Shown here: positions 33,778 to 45,916 of the stretch, piece after piece
Numbering within the stretch: position 1 is the stretch's first letter
Layout of the letters: each line of letters starts with the position of its first letter
NCBI RefSeq assembly: GCF_905220565.1
Contig: NC_059401.1
Span: 16,178,766 to 16,242,765 of the forward strand
Direction: 5' to 3'
Origin: Melitaea cinxia
Taxonomy: Eukaryota; Arthropoda; Insecta; Lepidoptera; Nymphalidae
DNA length: 64,000 nucleotides
Translations under genes and position numbers: made by a program
The notes under the pieces: model-generated
Database searches by the model: none
The model's input: only the letters and a program-made list of their open reading frames with translations
Told to the model about the DNA's origin: nothing

Positions 33778-34241
33778 GATTTTATATTCGGTTTAAGCGA
33801 CAATCATATATAATGTGGGTAACACAAAAATAAATCGTAAGAATTATTTGTAATATACTAAATTTTAATCATAACAGTAAGTAAATATCCCACAGATGGG
33901 CAAAGGTAAGTCGAGAGCAAGAATGTTTGAAGTGGTCTCGGTGATTTTCCTGACAGTGGTGGTCTTTACACGATGTTAATGAAAATAATTAGAACTGATG
34001 GTTTAATTTCCTCTCTAGGGATTTATTACAACAAGAACAGAAACGAAAATTATTTAAAAGACAAATTTCTGTTTCGAGCAAAAATTTAGAATAGAGATTA
34101 GATAAAATATATATTTTTGTCGTGTTAATTTATTTTTGCTACATTTATGAAGATTATTTGTTACCACTAAAACTAGTAATGGTCGTCTAGTCACCTAGAG
34201 AAGAAATAGAATATATTATTTATTGGACCATCATAGCTTAG
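33778..34241. other. AT-rich unique sequence
   Basis: A 25-bp piece at 33886-33911 resembles the tRNA-SINE tail but is too short to call. Confidence 0.4.
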
Positions 34242-34872
34242 CTTAGATTGCAAATAAGAATAATTAAAAACATTGTAAGGCCTAAAATTAAATTGGACTC
34301 CGCTAATAATGATAATCTTTCATTCAAAATCTGTAAAACAATTCCCGTTCATGACCTTGTCAATTACAATTTACTTAAAGAACAATTGTTCAATTAAGAT
34401 ATTCAAAAGTTAAAAGAACACAAAATTGCCACACGTCAAGTCACAAACAAAAAATTAAATATACCTAAAATCAAAAATATATGCGTCAAACGTACCAGCG
34501 CCTATCTGATTCCTGTTTTAGTTAACGATCTTGATCTAGAATTAAGAAATAATATAACTCCAACAAATATAAAATACAAACTCAAGATGCATTTCCTGAG
34601 AAAACTATAACAGCCTGTATAAATATTGTTTTGTAAACTTATGATGTATATATATGCATAGTTTTATTTACTGAGCTGCCCGGCCTGTCGGATTTCTTTT
34701 AATACTACCTTCATAATTATGTTATTTTGTTTTGTTTAAAACTGTATTCTGATTCTTGTGTTCCGAATTATTGTTGAACGACATTCCTATGTAAACCTAA
34801 TTGGTTTTTTTGTGAATTTGTAATTTGTATTTTTGTTACATGTTTGTATGGAAATTACAAATAAAAAAAAGC
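34242..34872 (+). pseudogene. LINE ORF C-terminal fragment plus 3' UTR
   Basis: One frame from 34242 to TAA 34608-34610 (123 codons), interrupted once by TAA at 34395-34397. It reads ...KICKTIPVHDLVNYNLLKEQ..., then KRTSAYLIPVLVNDLDLELR, ending LKMHFLRKL. Such a charged, helix-rich tail is typical of non-LTR retrotransposon reverse-transcriptase proteins. The following ~260 bp ends in an A-rich tail (ATTACAAATAAAAAAAAG). The clade is not determined. Confidence 0.6.
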
Positions 34873-34970
34873 TAAACATTACTAGCGTACAACATTAACA
34901 AAGTTGTTTACGTAAAATTATATTAAATCGAAGCGTAGAACTAAAAATGTTCTAACGGTGTATCCCGTAC

Positions 34971-34991
34971 TTTGATCAGGGCCTGATCAAA
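34971..34991. repeat. Perfect palindrome, 10-bp arms
   Basis: TTTGATCAGG-G-CCTGATCAAA. Single copy in the window. Confidence 0.7.
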
Positions 34992-35204
34992 TTTCTCCTC
35001 TCAAACTTTACCGTCGGACGAACTTTCTCTGTATATATTATGGAGAAACATCCAGAATCAGAATATGATATAACAGATAGCGTTTAGTTTAAATATTGCT
35101 TGTGGAATAAGAATTTAAATTTAGAATACAAATAGACAGTAAATTATGAGAGTTGTGGAAATAAATCGATATTTAAAAATTACAAACTGTGAAATGCTTA
35201 GATT

Positions 35205-35265
35205 AAAAAGTGTGTGTGTGTGTAAATTACACACTGCAGAAGTGAAACTTCTGATAAGGAACTTC
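35205..35265 (+). repeat. Dispersed repeat fragment with AGAAGTGAAACTTCT
   Basis: AAATTACACACTGCAGAAGTG with AAACTTCT matches AAATTACACATGTCAGAAGT with GAAACTTCT at 57135-57165. Both are preceded by an alternating GTGTG/GTGCG tract. Confidence 0.5.
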
Positions 35266-35529
35266 ACTTAAAAATGCAAAGTGACTTTTAGTTTCAGTTG
35301 AGTTGTTGTAAATGTGATAGTAATATACTTAAAAATATCATGCCGTTAATAAACCAACGTTACGATGTTCAGTATTTTAACAGATTTCAAATTATTGTGT
35401 TTACTCGCAAACGATGGGGTAGATGAAAAAATATTCAAGTTAATACGCATAACTACAGATAACCCAAAAAATACTCGTAAGTAAGTAGATCATTGTAGTT
35501 ATCGAATTTCGATTAAATTTAAGTGACAA

Positions 35530-35650
35530 GTACCTTTTGATTAAAAAAAGTCATCAAAATCGGTCCACTCAGTAAAAATATGATGAGGTAACAACACACA
35601 ATACATACAGTCTAAATAGGAATTTCCCCGTATTTTTAAGGCCGGTTAAA
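35530..35650 (-). repeat. Dispersed repeat ('GGAGGAGG' family), partial
   Basis: TCATCAAAATCGGTCCACTC followed by AGTAAAAATATGATGAGGTAACAA is the reverse-orientation counterpart of the 5' part of 59763-60178. Family recognition is from memory. Confidence 0.45.
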
Positions 35651-36719
35651 AAAGGTTATTTTGTCGGCCATCTTATATTTTTTTTTTCACATACTCGGCA
35701 TAATTGAAATAGAAAATTCAGGGGAATTAATGATTAATTCGTATGTGATTCTGTCACTATATTCGGATCTCAAAAACAAAAATGTTCTGAAAAATAAAAA
35801 CAAGATTCTAACAAAAATAAATAAATTTTATTTAATTTTTCTACACTTGAAAAAGATTTGCTGTCCACTTTTTCAAAGTCGGTTACAAACGTAACTTATT
35901 CAAAGTTAAGCACAGTAAATTCATATTTAATGCATTCAAAATATTAGTCCAGTAAATGCATAGAAATCAGCATAGCATATTGGCAAATATTCAAATAGAC
36001 ATAGGAAATTACAAATGGCGAGTTCGTTATTAGTGTGGTTTCACGCTCGGAGAATCAGAGGGGGGATAATCGTGTTACTTGCTACGTGTGTTTACGCTCA
36101 AGCTTTTGATGCTTGACTTACGCTTGGAAAATGACAAGGTACGCTGTTCTGTTTACTCGGTAGGCATTTGTTTGGAATAGGCGAAGTGGTAGACGATTTT
36201 AATGAGATTTGCTGATATATATATTGTAATCTAATATTGGATTTTGATCTGTTCAGTGTTAGAGTAACAATTGAATAGTATGTTTTATCGATAATATAAG
36301 TAAATTGACGAAAAAAAAAATTGTGGAGTGATATAGAGATTAGGCTGAGAGATAGGTGAGATGTTTTTGATTGGCACTAACATAGTACTATACAAATTTG
36401 AAAATATAATAAAAAAACTGAAAAAACATAATAATATTCAATGATATTTTAAAGCGCCATGACGTAACAAGTTCGGATAGTTCTGGAGAGGTGTAAAAGG
36501 TAAAACACTAACTATAGAAACACGTCACGTTCGAACATAACGTGGGCTCGATAAATGATTATTGCTAAGAAAACGGTCCACTTTCCGAACCACTGAAACC
36601 TTAGGAATCCACTGAAGTGAAAGTTAGAGTGAAATAAGTAGAGACGTAGATGTACTGGAAACGATAAAGATATGAATCAAAAACCTGTATTTATATATCA
36701 AAAACCTGTATGTATATAT
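35651..36719. other. AT-rich unique sequence
   Basis: No gene. Duplicated ATCAAAAACCTGTAT-TATAT (21-bp period, about 36677-36720) adjoins the next element. Confidence 0.4.
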
Positions 36720-36974
36720 TTAAGCGTACGGCTCATCTGATAGTTAGCGATTACCGTAGCCTATAGACGTCTGCAATAGCATAAGTATCGCAAGTGCGTT
36801 ACCGACCCTAATTCCAATCCCCCCAGGAGCTCTGGTCACCTTACTCACCACAGGAACACAACACTGCTTGAAAACAGTATTATTTAGCTGTGATCTTCTG
36901 TAAGGTCGAGGTACTTCCCCAGGCGGGCTGCTTCAGACATTGAGCAGAATATATCCTGCAGTGCTCTACCTCAG
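36720..36974 (-). mobile_element. Poly(A)-type SINE-like retroposon, almost full length
   Basis: The plus strand runs from TAAGCGTACGGCTCATCTGA through ATAGACGTCTGCAATAGC and GGTCACCTTACTCACCAC to GTGCTCTACCTCAG, the reverse complement of the family from 5' start to near the tail. The A-tail itself is missing. Confidence 0.7.
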
Positions 36975-38195
36975 GAGTATGCTGTTAAAAAATAAAATGG
37001 TCAAGCAGGTTAAAGAATGAAAGCTTGCACTGAAATTATTACCAATCTTCACTGTTAATTATTATAGAAGTTAAAATTTTCCTTGTATTTCTATAAGAGT
37101 GTGTAAGTACTAATATTCTAAGACCACGTACAGGTATGTACTTCACTTGTCATTGCATATGCGTAATGAAATTCATTAACGTCTGGACACACTGCTGATT
37201 TAATCAAATCGTAAGTCCACTATAACCTGCTTCGCTTGAAATCGTGATTAAGACGATAATATATATACATCTTATGTATATGTACATATATATGAGGTAA
37301 GTGGCAGGTAAAATGTTTCGGAATTTTATCAATCGTTTATTTTATTTTCACAAGAAAGAGAAAGGAAGAGATAGAGAAGTGAAATACATAGGCGCCATTT
37401 TTTACAATTCATGCATCTTATGAAATTAACTACTGTGTTATCATTATCACAAAAAATATCACTTATTACAAACATAAAAAATTCTGCTAATAAAAATACA
37501 CATATAAAGACTTTATAAAAAAATACGCGAACCTCTTTTCCAACTCTATTTGTTGTAGAGCATTTGTTATAGAACTTTCTAGAATAAATAAAACTCATAG
37601 AAGTATTAAACTGCTGTTTATGCAGTTGTTTAATTACTTGTTTCAATATATAACAAGTTGTTTTGAATTTATAATAAGTTTTATTTAAATAATTAGAAGA
37701 CGTTTAATTGAAAAAAAAAGGTTTTTAACTTTAAACCTTTTCGCATATATGATCTCTTTTATGAAAAATATCAATAAAAACTATTTGACAAATTAAAAAA
37801 AAGGCTTTAATAAGCTTAAAATTTAAGAATATTTTTGAAAGCCAAGTAAATTATTACTAAAGCACGAGGTGTACTTATGAAACTCTACAAAGCTCATAAG
37901 GACCGATACCCAATATAACGTAAATGGGGAAAAAATAAATATAAATTATATTCATATTATATATAATATATATTCTATTTATTTTATTTTATTTATATTC
38001 ATAAATATAAAATATATTCGTTTAAATCACGGTCCGTTAGTTTACGAGACATGACTATTTACTATATAAAAATAGGATCGATGAATATTTAAACGAGATT
38101 AATTTTAAAACTAATAAAACTTTAACTTTTGCTATTGATTGCTCGCTTAAGGCAAGGGATCTTTAAAACAATACGTTGTACGTTACAAAGTTCAC
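36975..38195. other. AT-rich unique sequence
   Basis: No gene. The minus-strand frame 37329-37646 (105 codons) has no recognised domain and lies in low-complexity AT-rich DNA. Confidence 0.4.
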
Positions 38196-38363
38196 TTTTA
38201 TTTTTTTATAGATATAATATATACATATACATATTTTATACATGTTTTTGTAAATTAATTAATTATTAAAATTATACATATGACGACATTAATTTTGAAA
38301 CAACGTTAACATCTTTGACGGTTGGTAAATTTTAGTGCGAATTATTCGCACGAGTATTGCTAG
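38196..38363 (+). mobile_element. Helitron-like element, 3' region
   Basis: It ends GTGCGAATTATTCGCAC (perfect 7-bp-stem hairpin, 38335-38351) then GAGTATTG and CTAG (38360-38363). It shares GAAACAACGTTAACATC with the 4449 and 11666 copies, in opposite orientation. Confidence 0.6.
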
Positions 38364-38699
38364 TAAATATTATTTAACTAATACGACACATCCAGATATC
38401 GTACATCTTAAACTTAAACTTGAATAGATCCTGATCACTAAATTTAACAATCGGCACGTTTCTGGAAGCACCTATACCTAAATACCACCTAGAGAGACAA
38501 TACCCGCTGGTTTTTATCTCTAAAGATATTGCGCATTCCACGACAGTTATTATTACCTAAAACGCGATCTGTGTCATACTTTCCTTTCTCTTTATAGCGC
38601 AAGGAAACATATTTGAGACTTTATGAATTTTTTACTTGATATATATCGTAGTATTCTAAATAATAACGAGAAATAAGCTTAAAGAATATTATAGTTTCT

Positions 38700-38825
38700 C
38701 TTAAACGATACGAAAGAAAACGGATGTCTGTAATGTAAATTAAATTGTGAAATATTACTACTGTTAAAAATATATTGTGACAAAATTTATTCGCTTATTA
38801 TAGTGACGATTCGCGGGCAAGCTAG
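38700..38825 (+). mobile_element. Helitron-like 3' terminus, degenerate
   Basis: It ends GTGACGATTCGCGGGCAAG then CTAG at 38822-38825. The start is not defined. Confidence 0.35.
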
Positions 38826-39189
38826 TTGAGTTTTATCAGCTGTAAATTTTCACTCATAAATATTCGATTGAGCGAGGCGCCCGGAGCGCTTTCGTAATAT
38901 TGAGATTCATAATTTGTCCCTTACCAACTTAGTTCTCTATTTAAAAGTACTAACAAACTAGGCGTTTTCTGTTTGAATATCGATATTTTTATTGAATGTT
39001 GTCTTTTCAGATCCTTTAAACTATATTTTATTTTTTCGGAACTTTTTTGGTATTTCAGAATAGGACTCAGTCCTTCGATGACATGAAACAGACAGAGTGA
39101 CCGTCAGTGTAGAAAGTTAAGTAGTGTGTGCTTAGTAGTTATAAAATATTTTATACAATTATAATTATAGATTTTTCAACATAATTTAC

Positions 39190-39348
39190 GTCTATGTGTG
39201 CTCTATGTTTCTATGTATGCTAAAGATATCAGTAACCATGGGTGGGTGACTAAAGGTACAATTTTAAATTAAAATATTGAGATTTTGCGAGACCAAATTG
39301 ATATTTTATATTCGAATTCCAAGAGAAGGCGCCGCGGAGCACAGCTAG
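39190..39348 (+). mobile_element. Helitron-like element, short
   Basis: It begins around GTCTATGTGTGCTCTATG and ends AGGCGCCGCGGAGCACAG then CTAG (39345-39348) and T. Confidence 0.45.
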
Positions 39349-40314
39349 TAATGCATAAAGCAGTAATACGTCTTTATCCCACTTATATTTTTGAGGAACT
39401 TACGTATGTAAGGAGTGATTAGTTGTACAAATTGAAGATGTTTGTTAATTTTACACGAATAATCTATGGATTGAATTATAGTACGTCAAGTACTGCTATG
39501 AGACTACGTCCAGAATATCATATATGTAAATAAAGAAATAGATAAATATCATGAGCAAATTTTTACCCCTAAAGTTCTACATCACAAACAGCACAACACA
39601 GGAATGTAACGTGATCACTCAGTCCATATTTAATAAGTCGGAAGTGGCGAAAAATTTTTTTTAAAGAATATACAGAATTTCCAAAGATCGATCTCAACGG
39701 CTTCACACAAAGCTATATAACAATAAAAGGCCTCGACTCACGCCATAACTCGCGTCATTTCCTTTCTCTCCAATAAAACTTGCAGACGTGAAATTGTACA
39801 GGAATGTCGTTGCATGTCGAAATGTCGAGTTTTGCCAGTTTTGAGACGGTTTAGCTGTCAAAGTTTATGCGGTTCAAGTTAGGAGCAAGAGGCAGGTGAA
39901 ATGTTTGTTAAATATTGGAAATGAATTCTGTAAAACTAATGTTCAAGAGTAAATTGGATGATATAATTAGCTTGATTCAAAACTGAGAAACTCAAAAACG
40001 TAATTTCTTGTAGCATGATGCTGTGGTCCTTGATCAAGCTTTTCATTGTTTGTCATAAAATACAATGACGTAAGGCTTTACTATTTATAATAGGAGTGAT
40101 TTTAAAATTAAAATCAGTGTAATAGAATGTCGCTCGCTTGACCCCATATCTTGAAATTTGTCTATTGGTTTATAGCGGAATAAAATACTTTCTTACTTTC
40201 TGCACTGAATATTTTTTTACACGTTTTATATTAGCTTCGCCTGTATGTGTGTGTTTCTAACCGACTCTTTGGACCTCATTTTGACCTACTTCAAACGCAC
40301 AGATTTCTTTTAAA
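39349..40314. other. Unique sequence
   Basis: 39700-39900 is moderately balanced in composition with no repeat match. No gene seen. Confidence 0.4.
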
Positions 40315-40336
40315 ATTAGTTAGTTAGTTAGTTAGA
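40315..40336. repeat. (TTAG)n tract
   Basis: Five TTAG-type units. TTAGG is the insect telomere repeat, but these are tetramers, so this is not telomeric. Confidence 0.8.
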
Positions 40337-40417
40337 CTTATCGAGGACCGATGAAAATACACTAATTTGATAAGAATTTCTACTTTTTAGTTTAGCTTAT
40401 TTATAAAAGCTTATCTT

Positions 40418-40830
40418 TAGGGTTCCGTACCTCAAAAGAAATACGAAACCCTTATAGAATCAATTTGTTCTCCGTCTGTCTGTCAAGACCCCTTTTCTCA
40501 CGAACGCGTGGAGATATCAAGCTGAAATTTATATCTACTGAAACATTCTATAGTTCCTTGGAGCAGTGAGAAAAATTAAACTTCTAAGCAAATGCAATCA
40601 AAAGATACGTCCGCTTATGATGAACATTTTCGACACTCGCAACCTACAGGATGAACTCAGAATCTTGAAATTTGATACGAACCAACCTCTTATAGCACTG
40701 ATAAAGTGAAAATTTCGAAAAAGATAAATTGTTAGTGTTAGTACATCATGTAATAAAAATATTTTTAATTTTGTTTATACTGAACCCTCTGTGCGCGAAT
40801 CCAAGGCGCGCTTCGCCGTTTTTTTTTTTT
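40418..40830 (+). repeat. Dispersed repeat starting GGGTTCCGTACCTC
   Basis: GGGTTCCGTACCTCAAAAG folds back on ATACGAAACCC. Then TCCGTCTGTCTGTCAAGACC, ACGCGTGGAGATATCAAGC and CAGAATCTTGAAATTTG, ending GAACCCTCTGTGCGCG then GCGCGCTTCGCCG and poly-T. I recognise this as a very common lepidopteran element of uncertain class. Single copy here. Confidence 0.6.
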
Positions 40831-41245
40831 AGTTTTTTAAACTATTATTTACTATTAATATTTCACTGGCACTAAGGTCACTATTTTCAATTCTTCGTAC
40901 ATACGACAAAAAGTATTTTTTTTTCGCATTTTGTTTTTCGTTTAGATCATGGGAAAATAAATTTCATATTAGCATATTATACATAAATCAGAATTATATT
41001 TTTTGTCGTGAAAGTTAGTTGGATCAACAACCGTAAGTGGCTTCGATTACCTATGTGTGAGGAACACATTCTGTTTCAGGTAATTCAAAAACTCATATTA
41101 AATAATTTGAGATTTTTCTGACTTATGTATTTTTTTCCAAATTTTTCTCATACTTAAATTCATATTCAAATTAAACGAACAGTACTTAAGTATATTAATA
41201 GATAATTAGTTGAAAAATATTTAAAGTTTACCCGTATACATTTAT
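40831..41245. other. AT-rich unique sequence
   Basis: Nothing recognised. Confidence 0.4.
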
Positions 41246-41706
41246 TATCATCATCATCATTATTACAGCCTATACAGTCCACTGCTGGACATAGGCCTCC
41301 ACAAGTTTACGCCAAAAATAACGTGAACTCATGTGTTTTTCCCATAGTCACCACGCTGGGCAGGCGGGTTGGCGGGTGTGTGGCTACGGCACTAAAGAAT
41401 TTAGCCACCCCCTCTCTTCCCGTGGGTGTCGTAAAAGGCGACTAAGGGATAAAAAGGTTCCACAACCACCTTGGAATTTAAAAAGCCGACCGATGGCGGG
41501 ATAACCATCCAACTGCTGGCTTTGAAATACACAGGCCGATGACGGGCAGCAGCGTCTTCGGTGCGACAAAGCCAGTACTGCGGTCACCAACCCGCCTGCC
41601 CAGCGTGGTGACTATGGGCAAAGCACATGAGTTCACGTTATTTTTGGCGTGAACTTGTGGAGGCCTATGTCCAGCAGTGGACTGTATAGGCTGTAATGAT
41701 GAAGTA
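41246..41706 (+). mobile_element. 330-bp-family retroposon with inverted duplicated tail
   Basis: 41376-41706 is a full plus-strand element (TGTGTGGCTACGGC ... AGGCCTATGTCCAGCAGTGG, TGTAATGATGA). 41261-41372 is a reverse-complement copy of its last ~112 bp, giving arms separated by about 214 bp. Both arms share the subfamily variants TTCACGTTATTTTTGGCG and ACTGTATAGGCTGTAAT. The left end carries (ATC)n. No TSD found. Confidence 0.75.
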
Positions 41707-41749
41707 ATAGAGCAAAGTACTCATGCGTTCGATCAAGCTGATCACTTGT

Positions 41750-41885
41750 TGTTTTATAATGTTTACGCGACTTTCACTCATTATAATGAAACAAAATTTT
41801 CGGATATTATTGTGGTTTATTAGGTTTCTTACAAGCCTGACGTTTCGGATACTTTACAGCAATCATGAATAGGGGAGTTCAAGCG
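41750..41885. mobile_element. Foldback (MITE-like) element, left arm
   Basis: ATGTTTACGCGACTTTCACT, CATTATAATGAAAC, CGGATATTATTGTGGTTTAT and GACGTTTCGGATACTTTACA match the left half of the foldback family at 46951 and 50900. The right arm is missing. Confidence 0.6.
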
Positions 41886-43219
41886 ATTCATTAGAACACC
41901 ATGTACAAACCGTATATATACTACAAGTAATTGATGGAAAAATCTCGTAGAATTTTGTTTTATACATTTTAAACAATAAATAAGACGTTACACGTTCTCT
42001 TTGACAACAGACGTGAAAACTGTAGTGTTATCTCACATCTCATATTGCTAGTACTAGCCGTATATAAGATCGTGTCAGCTTATATCTTTCACCATTCTGC
42101 TCCAAGCGTTGACGTCGCCCGTGCCTTTGACTTGTTCGAAACTATTCGTCGAGTACCTTGGGAGAATTGTTCTGTCGCCTATTACCGTTTGAGAGACAAT
42201 TTTGAGAAGCCACTTATCCAAGCTCCATACGTAAAGCAATAACTAAAGTTAAATCTCATTTATGTAGAAACTGTGAACGAGGTTATTGCTTTTTTTTAAG
42301 CTATACACTGGGCCTCGCTGTGTTATTTGTCTGTTTGTTTCTTTGATCAATTCTATAGATGTCATTTGATTTAATTAGTCAAATACAAGACTGTTACTAT
42401 TTTAGTATAAAAATCAAAAGTAGAAATAATTTTAGAGTAGCAGTACATAACAATATAAATAAAAAAAAGTTGTCGTAATTTCGTCGTCTGTGATTTCTTT
42501 AAATATTAATATCGAAGCTAGAATATACGTCTACTATAAATAAAATAATTATTGTTTTTTACAATTTTTAAATATCCAATTGAAAACAGAAAGCATCCAT
42601 ACAGCACATATAAAACCCACACAAACACGTAAATCACTGTATGTATTATAAAATTGAATCGGTCACAAATTGCAGATGTTTTGGCGCGAGCCTTACGGGC
42701 GTGTCCGGCCAATTTCGTTGAGAGCCACTTGAAAGCCGAGGTACTGGGAATGACGTACAACTAAGTACCACGAAATTTATAGAACGTACGTGCTCGCAAA
42801 TGCTTAAATAAAAACAGGCAACGTGAAGTGTCAAATTCTATTTCGTTGAATTTAGCACCAGCGATTATTCGACGATAAAATACGAAGGGTTAATATTTTT
42901 AGTGAATGGTAACTCAGATATTATTTAGTAAAAAAATAGTTTATTTTTTAAGTCAAACTTTCTTACGCACGCTGGACTTGGGGAGTAAGCTGGTGAATGC
43001 GTGACCAGAGGGTTGCGAAAAGTGTGATCGGGCGATGTGATCGGAAGTCGAAAGAGAGATATACGAGTAAGTTAGTGAAAAGAGAAATAGTGCGAGAGAG
43101 AGAAAGTTACGTTTCGTAAGTTTTACTTCAATCAAGTGGTCTACAGTAAACTTGTTTTTTTTTTAAAGTGTAAAGCAGTATTTATGATATGAATTTAGTG
43201 TCGTTCATTTATTTATATA
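41886..43219. other. Unique sequence with two less AT-rich patches
   Basis: 42060-42242 has an open plus-strand frame of balanced composition (...VDVARAFDLFETIRRV...), with no recognised family. 42655-42790 and 42960-43115 are also unique and GC-richer. The latter is purine-rich and ends TTTC-GTAAGT, a splice-donor-like string. Exons cannot be demonstrated. Confidence 0.3.
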
Positions 43220-43325
43220 GTTCGCTACTCTAGCGATAAGACCGCCTTTGTACACAGTTTTTTTTTTATTTGTAATATGTTATTGTGTTGATTGTTGTTG
43301 TGTACAATAAAGAGTATCTATCAAT
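43220..43325 (+). repeat. LINE 3'-UTR-like tail
   Basis: CTAGCGATAAGACCGCCTTTG, then GTACAC and, after a T-run, GTGTACAATAAAGAGTATC. This is the polyadenylation end of a lepidopteran non-LTR element as I recall it (contains AATAAA). Confidence 0.5.
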
Positions 43326-44417
43326 TTAGAGACTTACAGAATTTTAGTACTGTTATTAAGTCTTAATGGGATGAGTAGCAAATTTCAGATGCATCTATAA
43401 GCATCTAAGGAGATATATAAATTGATTTTCTATATTAAGCAGTTCGTTTGATTAAATCCTTTATATAAGTATTTACTTTTGAAGTTGAGAACATTACTAT
43501 TTCGATAATAAGGTAGTTAAAATAACAAAAAAAAATGAATACAATGATTATTATAACTATTATGATCTCAAATCGTATAAAACAGTATGCAATAATTATA
43601 TATACTGTTTTATACATTGTTCATCTTTTCATTTTGTTTGTTTGTAGGACAAAAATTTGTATTAATGGCTAACCACGAGTGAATATTTGGTAGGCCATAA
43701 TTTGATTTAATAGAAATTATAAAATCACAAAAAATCACTCGAAACTTTAACACATCTTTTTGCGGCCTTTCGTCAATGTATCAGCTAGTACAATAAATAA
43801 AAAGCATAGTTATCGTACTCACAATATAAGCGATTCACTTACGTAATTATATAAAAAAAAAAATACATTTTCCAATATTTTCATAACATCCAATCTCGAT
43901 ATTAAAGTATGCATAAGATCAACTTTATTATGATTGAATATTAAAGGATGTTTTCATTTTGATACATTTCCACGAAATGATTGTTCGAACGCCGAACACT
44001 TATTACCCAAACGGGGGAAATAAATGAAATGTTTATATGGACATTTTACCGACTTATTTACTGTCGTAGCACAACTGAAACTCTTATTCAAACCGTAAAG
44101 AGTGTATTGCTTCTTATGAAACTTTTCATATCAATTTTATTATATCGTTTCTATATTATTCAGTTTATGTACTGTCCTAATGGAGTATTTTATCTGAATT
44201 TATATAAATATTTGTTTATTGCTAATTAGCAGTTATTGTTGATGAAGTCGAATTTCCAAAAGTTCAAATCAGAGCTAGCATCGCTGATATTTCAAGTTCT
44301 TTATAACTAAAACTGCAATATAAAATAGTTTGAAGAAAGTAGCACAGTAATCTTTATTTATAAATAGGTATATGGTTTAAATAGCATAATTTTTTTAAAA
44401 AGTATTAAGTCAACACA
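43326..44417. other. AT-rich unique sequence with a 14-bp-arm hairpin
   Basis: A perfect hairpin GTATAAAACAGTAT (43575-43588) / ATACTGTTTTATAC (43602-43615) has a 13-nt loop. A possible degenerate Helitron end CAGCTAGTA occurs at about 43782. The plus frame 43981-44229 is not convincing. Confidence 0.45.
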
Positions 44418-44625
44418 CAAGCTTACAACTCACCTGGTGGTAAGCGGTTACCGTAGCTTATAGACGCCTGCGATACTAGAAGCATCGCAAACGCGTTGCC
44501 GACCCCACCCTCAATCCCTTCAAGAGCCCTGGTCACCTTACTCACTACAGGACACAATACTGCTTGGAAGAATTGTTATTTAATTGTGATCTTTTCTAAG
44601 GTACAGCTCCAGATTTTAAGCAGGA
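44418..44625 (-). mobile_element. Poly(A)-type SINE-like retroposon, partial
   Basis: The plus strand CAACTCACCTGGTGGTAAGC, CTTATAGACGCCTGCGATAC, GTTGCCGACCCCACC and GGTCACCTTACTCACTACAG is the reverse complement of the family. Both ends are eroded. Confidence 0.65.
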
Positions 44626-44679
44626 TGTTAAATCTCTTTTAAGTTGATACATAATTACATATTAATATTATATTTTATA

Positions 44680-44970
44680 CTAGCTGACCCGGCGAACTTC
44701 GTATCGCCTAACACAAACTTTATCGTATGGTATTAAAGTTCAAATTGACTTTTAAGTATTATCACAAATCTTTTGTATGGGAGTATAGAAAAGTGTTGTT
44801 TTTAGACTTTTTCAGAAAATTTTAAATTTTTTTTTTAGAATTTTTCTCTCCGTAAGAACCATCCTCGTACTTCAAGGAATATTTTAAAAAAATAATTAGC
44901 GAAATCGGTCCAACCGTTCTCGAGTTTTGCGCTTAGCAACACATTCAGCGACTCATTTTTATATTATAGA
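44680..44970 (-). mobile_element. Helitron-like element, complete-looking (291 bp)
   Basis: On the minus strand it runs from TCTATAATATAAAAATGAGT, then CGAGAACGGTTGGACCGATT, to GGCGATACGAAGTTCGCCGG, then GTCAGCTAG (44680). The 3' end hairpin is GGCGA...TCGCC. The 56397-56594 element ends with the same 3' terminus, and 3368 is an older relative. Confidence 0.7.
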
Positions 44971-45916
44971 TTAATAGGTATTTATGTATCAACTTAAGAG
45001 ACGTACGAAAGCCCTCGCTCCAAAATCATTTCGACAGTTATCTATATGTAACCGTAGAAGTTATGTTTTACGACATTCATTTCATTATTTTAACTGCACT
45101 ATAGACTATGCAAGTAATAAGCATTAGCTCATTATTAGTTATCGTAAAAACTAGACGTTTTGAAAAAAATTATATGCAATTAAATTAAAATGAATTGTCG
45201 ACAAATAACAGACTACGTATCGAAAGATAAACAATACAGACACAAAAATAATTAAAGTAGCGAAGACAGTACGTTGAAATAAACTTAAGAGCAGTATGAA
45301 GTCGCGATTCCGGAGGCACGTAGCGTCCACTTTTATCGTCTGGTAATTGAATTTCCTCTACCCACAAACAGGAAGCGACGGTTTACGCTGAATATTGCAT
45401 CCTTTGATGGAGTTATTATTTCCAATATGACGATTAAGTTTGTGGAAGTACCTTGCGGTGAAATATTATGAGGTTGCCGATGTTGATATAATTGTCTTAG
45501 AGTTGTATATTTTTTAGAGTGTTATTATTAGGTATATTATGTTCTAGAGAATGATGAGTGATTAAAAGAATCTAGAGAATTTGGCATTAAGCATATATTA
45601 ATACAATAGTATAGAATTATATACATCGTTTTATGGTGATCAGTGATTTTTTTTGTAAATACTTTTTTGTTAAATTTAGAAGGTCTATAATAAAAATTTG
45701 ACGCCTCCGTAAAATATATTTTAGAGAAATGTAATGTTGAAATGACGATGTAATACAAATTTATGATAGTGAACAAAATTTTGTCGCACTGACAAGAACT
45801 TTTAACCATCAACGTGGTATTAAGAATTTAGATTATGTTACACTGCAATGTAAATTCTAGATCGATATAATATTATTATATTAGTTAGTTTTAAATTACT
45901 GGCGTACAGCTAATAA
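44971..45916. other. Unique sequence
   Basis: 45290-45420 is less AT-rich and single-copy (GTCGCGATTCCGGAGGCACG). Short minus-strand frames only. Confidence 0.4.

Noticed and set aside
33886..33911. SINE tail fragment
   Set aside because: About 25 bp resembling AATATCCCACAGCTGGGCA; too short to separate from chance.
40315..40336. Telomeric repeat remnant
   Set aside because: Units are TTAG tetramers and not TTAGG; too short.
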